From Ornithinicoccus sp045032955 (GTDB lineage Bacteria; Actinomycetota; Actinomycetes; Actinomycetales; Dermatophilaceae), in contig NZ_JBJFZU010000012.1 in NCBI RefSeq assembly GCF_045032955.1, positions 1 through 64,000 on the forward strand: a DNA stretch of 64,000 bases, read 5' to 3'. Under the pieces are notes generated by a model. The model had not been told where the DNA came from, made no database searches, and worked only from the letters and a program-made list of their open reading frames with translations. Of this stretch, positions 61,578 through 64,000 are shown one piece after another. Within the stretch, counting starts at the first letter, position 1. The number at the start of each line of letters is the position of its first letter. Both the position numbers and the translations under genes were made by a program.

Positions 61578-63158
61578 ATGAGGATGTCGACGCGGACCCG
61601 CCCCCTGATCGCCGCGATCGCGGCCAGCGCCCTGCTCGCCGGATGCAGTGCCGGCTCCAGCACCAGCACGCCCACCAGCGAGGACGACCAGGGCGGCGGC
61701 GAGGGCGCCGGCAGCACCGACGACGCCTCGGGGGAGGGCGGCGGCTCGCAGGAGACCGTCCGGGTCGGCCTGGTCGCCGAGCCCGCGAGCCTGGACTTCA
61801 CCACCACCGACGGCGCGGCCATCCCGCAGCTGCTGCTGGACAACATCTACGAGACGCTGGTCACCGTCGACGTGGAGACCGGCGAGATCATCCCGGCGCT
61901 GGCCACCGAGTGGGAGATCAGCGAGGACCGGCTGACGTACACCTTCACGCTGGAAGAGGGCGTCACCTTCTCCGACGGCAGCGAGTTCACCGCCGAGGAC
62001 GCCGCCTTCTCCCTGGAGCGGGTCTCCTCGGACGACTGGACCATCAGCCTCGCGTCCCAGCTCGACGTGGTCGAGTCGGTCGAGGCGACGGACGAGACGA
62101 CCCTCGAGGTCACCCTGACCCAGCCCAGCAACTCCTTCCTGTATGCCCTCACCACCCGGGTGGGCGCCATGTTCGACACCGAGGGCGTCGACAACCTCGC
62201 CGAGGAGGCCATCGGCACCGGGCCCTACACCTTCGGCTCCTGGGACCGGGGCTCGATGGTCACCCTCAACCGCAACGACGACTACCACGGGGAGGTGCCC
62301 TACTTCTCCACCGTGGAGATGCGCTACTACCAGGACGCCAACGCGCTGAACAACGCCATGCTGACCGACGCGATCGACGTGGTCGGCACGGTCCAGGCCC
62401 CGGAGTCGCTGGCCGAGTTCGAGGGCGGGGACTACCAGATCATCGAGGGCACCACCAACGGCGAGATCGTCCTCTCGATGAACCAGTCCGAGGGTGAGGC
62501 GCTCGCGGACCCCGACCTGCGCGCGGCCGTCCGGCACGCCATCGACCACCAGGCGCTGCTGGACACCTGCTGGGCCGGACGCGGCGAGCTCATCGGCTCG
62601 ATGGTCCCGCCGACCGACCCCTGGTACGAGGACCGCACCGGCGACTTCCCCTACGACATGGAGGAGGCGCAGCGGCTCATCGCGGAGGCCGGCGCCGAAG
62701 GCACCGAGCTGCGGCTGCGCATCCCGAGCCTGCCGTACGCCGTCTCCTGCGGCACCGTGGTCGAGTCGATGCTGGAGGACGCCGGCCTGTCGGTCACCAT
62801 CGACCAGCTGGAGTTCCCGGCGGCGTGGCTGGAGACGGTCTTCACCAACAAGGACTTCGACATGTCGATCGTCAGCCACGTGGAGCCCCGCGACATGGCC
62901 AACGTCTTCGGCAGCCCGGACTACTACACGACCTACGGCACCGAGGAGGTCCAGGCGCTGTTCGCCGAGGCCGACGCCGGCACCGAGGAGGAGCAGGTCG
63001 CCGCGATGCAGGAGGCCGCCGCGCTGATCAGCGAGGACGCCGCCGCCGACTTCCTCTTCCTGCTGCCCAACCTGATGGTCTCCGACCCGGACATCACCGG
63101 GCTGCCGACCAACGCGATCAAGGAGTCGTTCGACCTGTCCAAGCTGGCGCGGGGCTGA
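61578..63158 (+). CDS. ABC transporter substrate-binding lipoprotein (peptide/nickel, SBP family 5)
   Basis: 526 aa. A lipoprotein signal with lipobox LLAGC (Cys23) is followed by a Ser/Gly/Glu linker (about 25-58) and a class-C binding protein domain. LTYTFTLEEGVTFSDGSEFTAEDAAFSLER is the family signature region (shown by its parts YTFTLEEGVTFSDG and FTAEDAAFSL). It binds a peptide or similar ligand and delivers it to the permease downstream. ATG 61578 is used, with AAGGA 10 nt upstream; ATG 61584 is possible. It heads a dpp/opp-type operon that leaves the window. Confidence 0.9.
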   Translation: MRMSTRTRPLIAAIAASALLAGCSAGSSTSTPTSEDDQGGGEGAGSTDDASGEGGGSQETVRVGLVAEPASLDFTTTDGAAIPQLLLDNIYETLVTVDVETGEIIPALATEWEISEDRLTYTFTLEEGVTFSDGSEFTAEDAAFSLERVSSDDWTISLASQLDVVESVEATDETTLEVTLTQPSNSFLYALTTRVGAMFDTEGVDNLAEEAIGTGPYTFGSWDRGSMVTLNRNDDYHGEVPYFSTVEMRYYQDANALNNAMLTDAIDVVGTVQAPESLAEFEGGDYQIIEGTTNGEIVLSMNQSEGEALADPDLRAAVRHAIDHQALLDTCWAGRGELIGSMVPPTDPWYEDRTGDFPYDMEEAQRLIAEAGAEGTELRLRIPSLPYAVSCGTVVESMLEDAGLSVTIDQLEFPAAWLETVFTNKDFDMSIVSHVEPRDMANVFGSPDYYTTYGTEEVQALFAEADAGTEEEQVAAMQEAAALISEDAAADFLFLLPNLMVSDPDITGLPTNAIKESFDLSKLARG

Positions 63159-63167
63159 CGCACACCG

Positions 63168-64000
63168 ATGCTTCTCCGTCTGCTGCACCGCGCTGCGGTG
63201 CTCGCCCTGAGCGTGCTCGCTGCCTCGCTGGTGGTCTTCGGCTTCATGCGGGTGCTGCCCGGCGACCCCGCCCGGGTGGCCCTGGGCATCAACGCCTCCG
63301 ACGACGCCGTGGCGCGGCTGCGGACCGAGTTCGGGCTGGACCGGCCGGTGCTGGTGCAGTACCTGGACTGGATGCGCGGGATGGTCACCTTCGACCCGGG
63401 CATCGAGTTCATCTCCCGGTCCGAGATCGGGCCGCAGATCGCCGACCGGCTGCAGGTCACGCTGATCCTGGTGCTGACCGCGATGGTGGTGGCGATCGTG
63501 GTGGCGGTCCCGGTCGGGGTGTGGATGGCCGTCCGGCACCGGCACGTGGACGGGGTGGTGCTCTCGGCGCTGTCCCAGGTCGGGGTCGCAGTCCCGGCGT
63601 TCCTGGCCGGCATCGTGCTCATCTCGGTCTTCGCGGTGAATTTGGGCTGGGTGCCTGCCGGCGGCTGGGTGGTCCCGGCGCAGGACCCGGTCGGCTTCCT
63701 GCAGCGGCTGGCGCTGCCGACGATCTCGCTGGCCCTGGTGCAGGCCGCGGTGCTGGCCCGCTACGTCCGCTCCGCGGTGCTGGACGTGCTGCGCGAGGAC
63801 TACCTGCGCACCGCCAGGGCCAAGGGCCTGCGCCCGGTGCAGGCGCTGTGGCGGCACGGGCTGCGCAACGCCGCGGTGCCCGTCGTCACCGTCCTCGGCC
63901 TGCAGCTGGCGACCCTGCTCATCGGCGCCGTGGTCATCGAGCGGGTCTTCGTGATCCCCGGCCTGGGGTCGCTGCTGCTGGACTCGGTGGCCCAGCGTGA
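63168..64000 (+). CDS. Dipeptide/oligopeptide-type ABC permease (partial)
   Basis: 277 codons are visible; the gene runs off the right edge. The N-terminus is a membrane helix typical of DppB-type permeases, then FGFMRVLPGDPARVALG and LRTEFGLDRPVLVQYLDWM. Five more helices follow with the EAA loop EDYLRTARAKGLRPVQALWRHGLRNA near residue 205, shown by its parts DYLRTARAKGL and HGLRNA. It starts 9 nt after the substrate-binding protein gene. Length so far is near-complete for the family (about 310). Confidence 0.9.
   Translation, partial: MLLRLLHRAAVLALSVLAASLVVFGFMRVLPGDPARVALGINASDDAVARLRTEFGLDRPVLVQYLDWMRGMVTFDPGIEFISRSEIGPQIADRLQVTLILVLTAMVVAIVVAVPVGVWMAVRHRHVDGVVLSALSQVGVAVPAFLAGIVLISVFAVNLGWVPAGGWVVPAQDPVGFLQRLALPTISLALVQAAVLARYVRSAVLDVLREDYLRTARAKGLRPVQALWRHGLRNAAVPVVTVLGLQLATLLIGAVVIERVFVIPGLGSLLLDSVAQR

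Overview
The window is very GC-rich DNA packed with overlapping genes. Many genes start directly on a promoter, without a leader. The protein families (DUF4235, DUF6458, a mycothiol-type DinB/MDMPI protein, a Pat-type aminotransferase, a FadE5-type acyl-CoA dehydrogenase, MutAB-MeaB, a B. subtilis-type PdxK) point to an actinobacterium. Inference only: probably Micrococcales near Serinicoccus/Ornithinimicrobium/Janibacter. I saw no rRNA, tRNA, insertion sequence, prophage or CRISPR array.

Layout. (1) 1-12.3 kb is a surface polysaccharide locus with visibly lower GC and its own word usage. It has a UDP-2,3-diaminouronate-type gene set resembling Pseudomonas wbpA/B/E/I, and a capD(wbpM-like)-wbpL-like-SGNH-double glycosyltransferase operon behind a perfect Crp/GlxR box. 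(2) 12.4-17.2 kb holds DUF4235, a small membrane protein and a TPP-riboswitch-controlled thiBPQ thiamine importer. (3) 17.3-23.6 kb holds metZ, a lipoprotein, a thioesterase, a DUF2891 protein and a two-component system. (4) 24.2-32.7 kb is one tightly overlapping operon (three glycosyltransferases, an MsbA-like ABC exporter, a protein with two kinase domains) followed by a secreted poly-aspartate protein. Both transcription units carry the same inverted repeat plus three 11-bp direct repeats, right after an OmpR-type response regulator gene. This is my best candidate for an undescribed system. (5) 33-41 kb holds a CPBP protease, a secreted acidic protein, a GNAT-S4 fusion, pdxK and meaB-mutB-mutA. 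(6) 41-47.5 kb holds pat, a purple-acid-phosphatase-like enzyme with a Pho-box-like site, a NicO metal transporter with flanking secreted proteins, and a holin-like membrane protein. (7) 47.5-51.3 kb encodes a 2-oxoacid dehydrogenase E1alpha-E1beta-E2, ended by a perfect 44-bp palindrome. (8) 51.4-64 kb holds a DUF368/PopT-type flippase, CopD-CtaG, a nitrilase, GtrA, a GNAT protein, a FadE5-like dehydrogenase, glycerate kinase and the start of a peptide ABC importer.

Three patterns cut across the genes. The 7-mer GGCATAC/GTATGCC is iterated about 55 times from 12.9 kb onward but is nearly absent from the polysaccharide locus. A family of 22-bp tandem repeats sits at gene 3' ends at four loci and in a related form inside mutB. 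At least 11 starts lie 6-8 nt after a TANNNT box.
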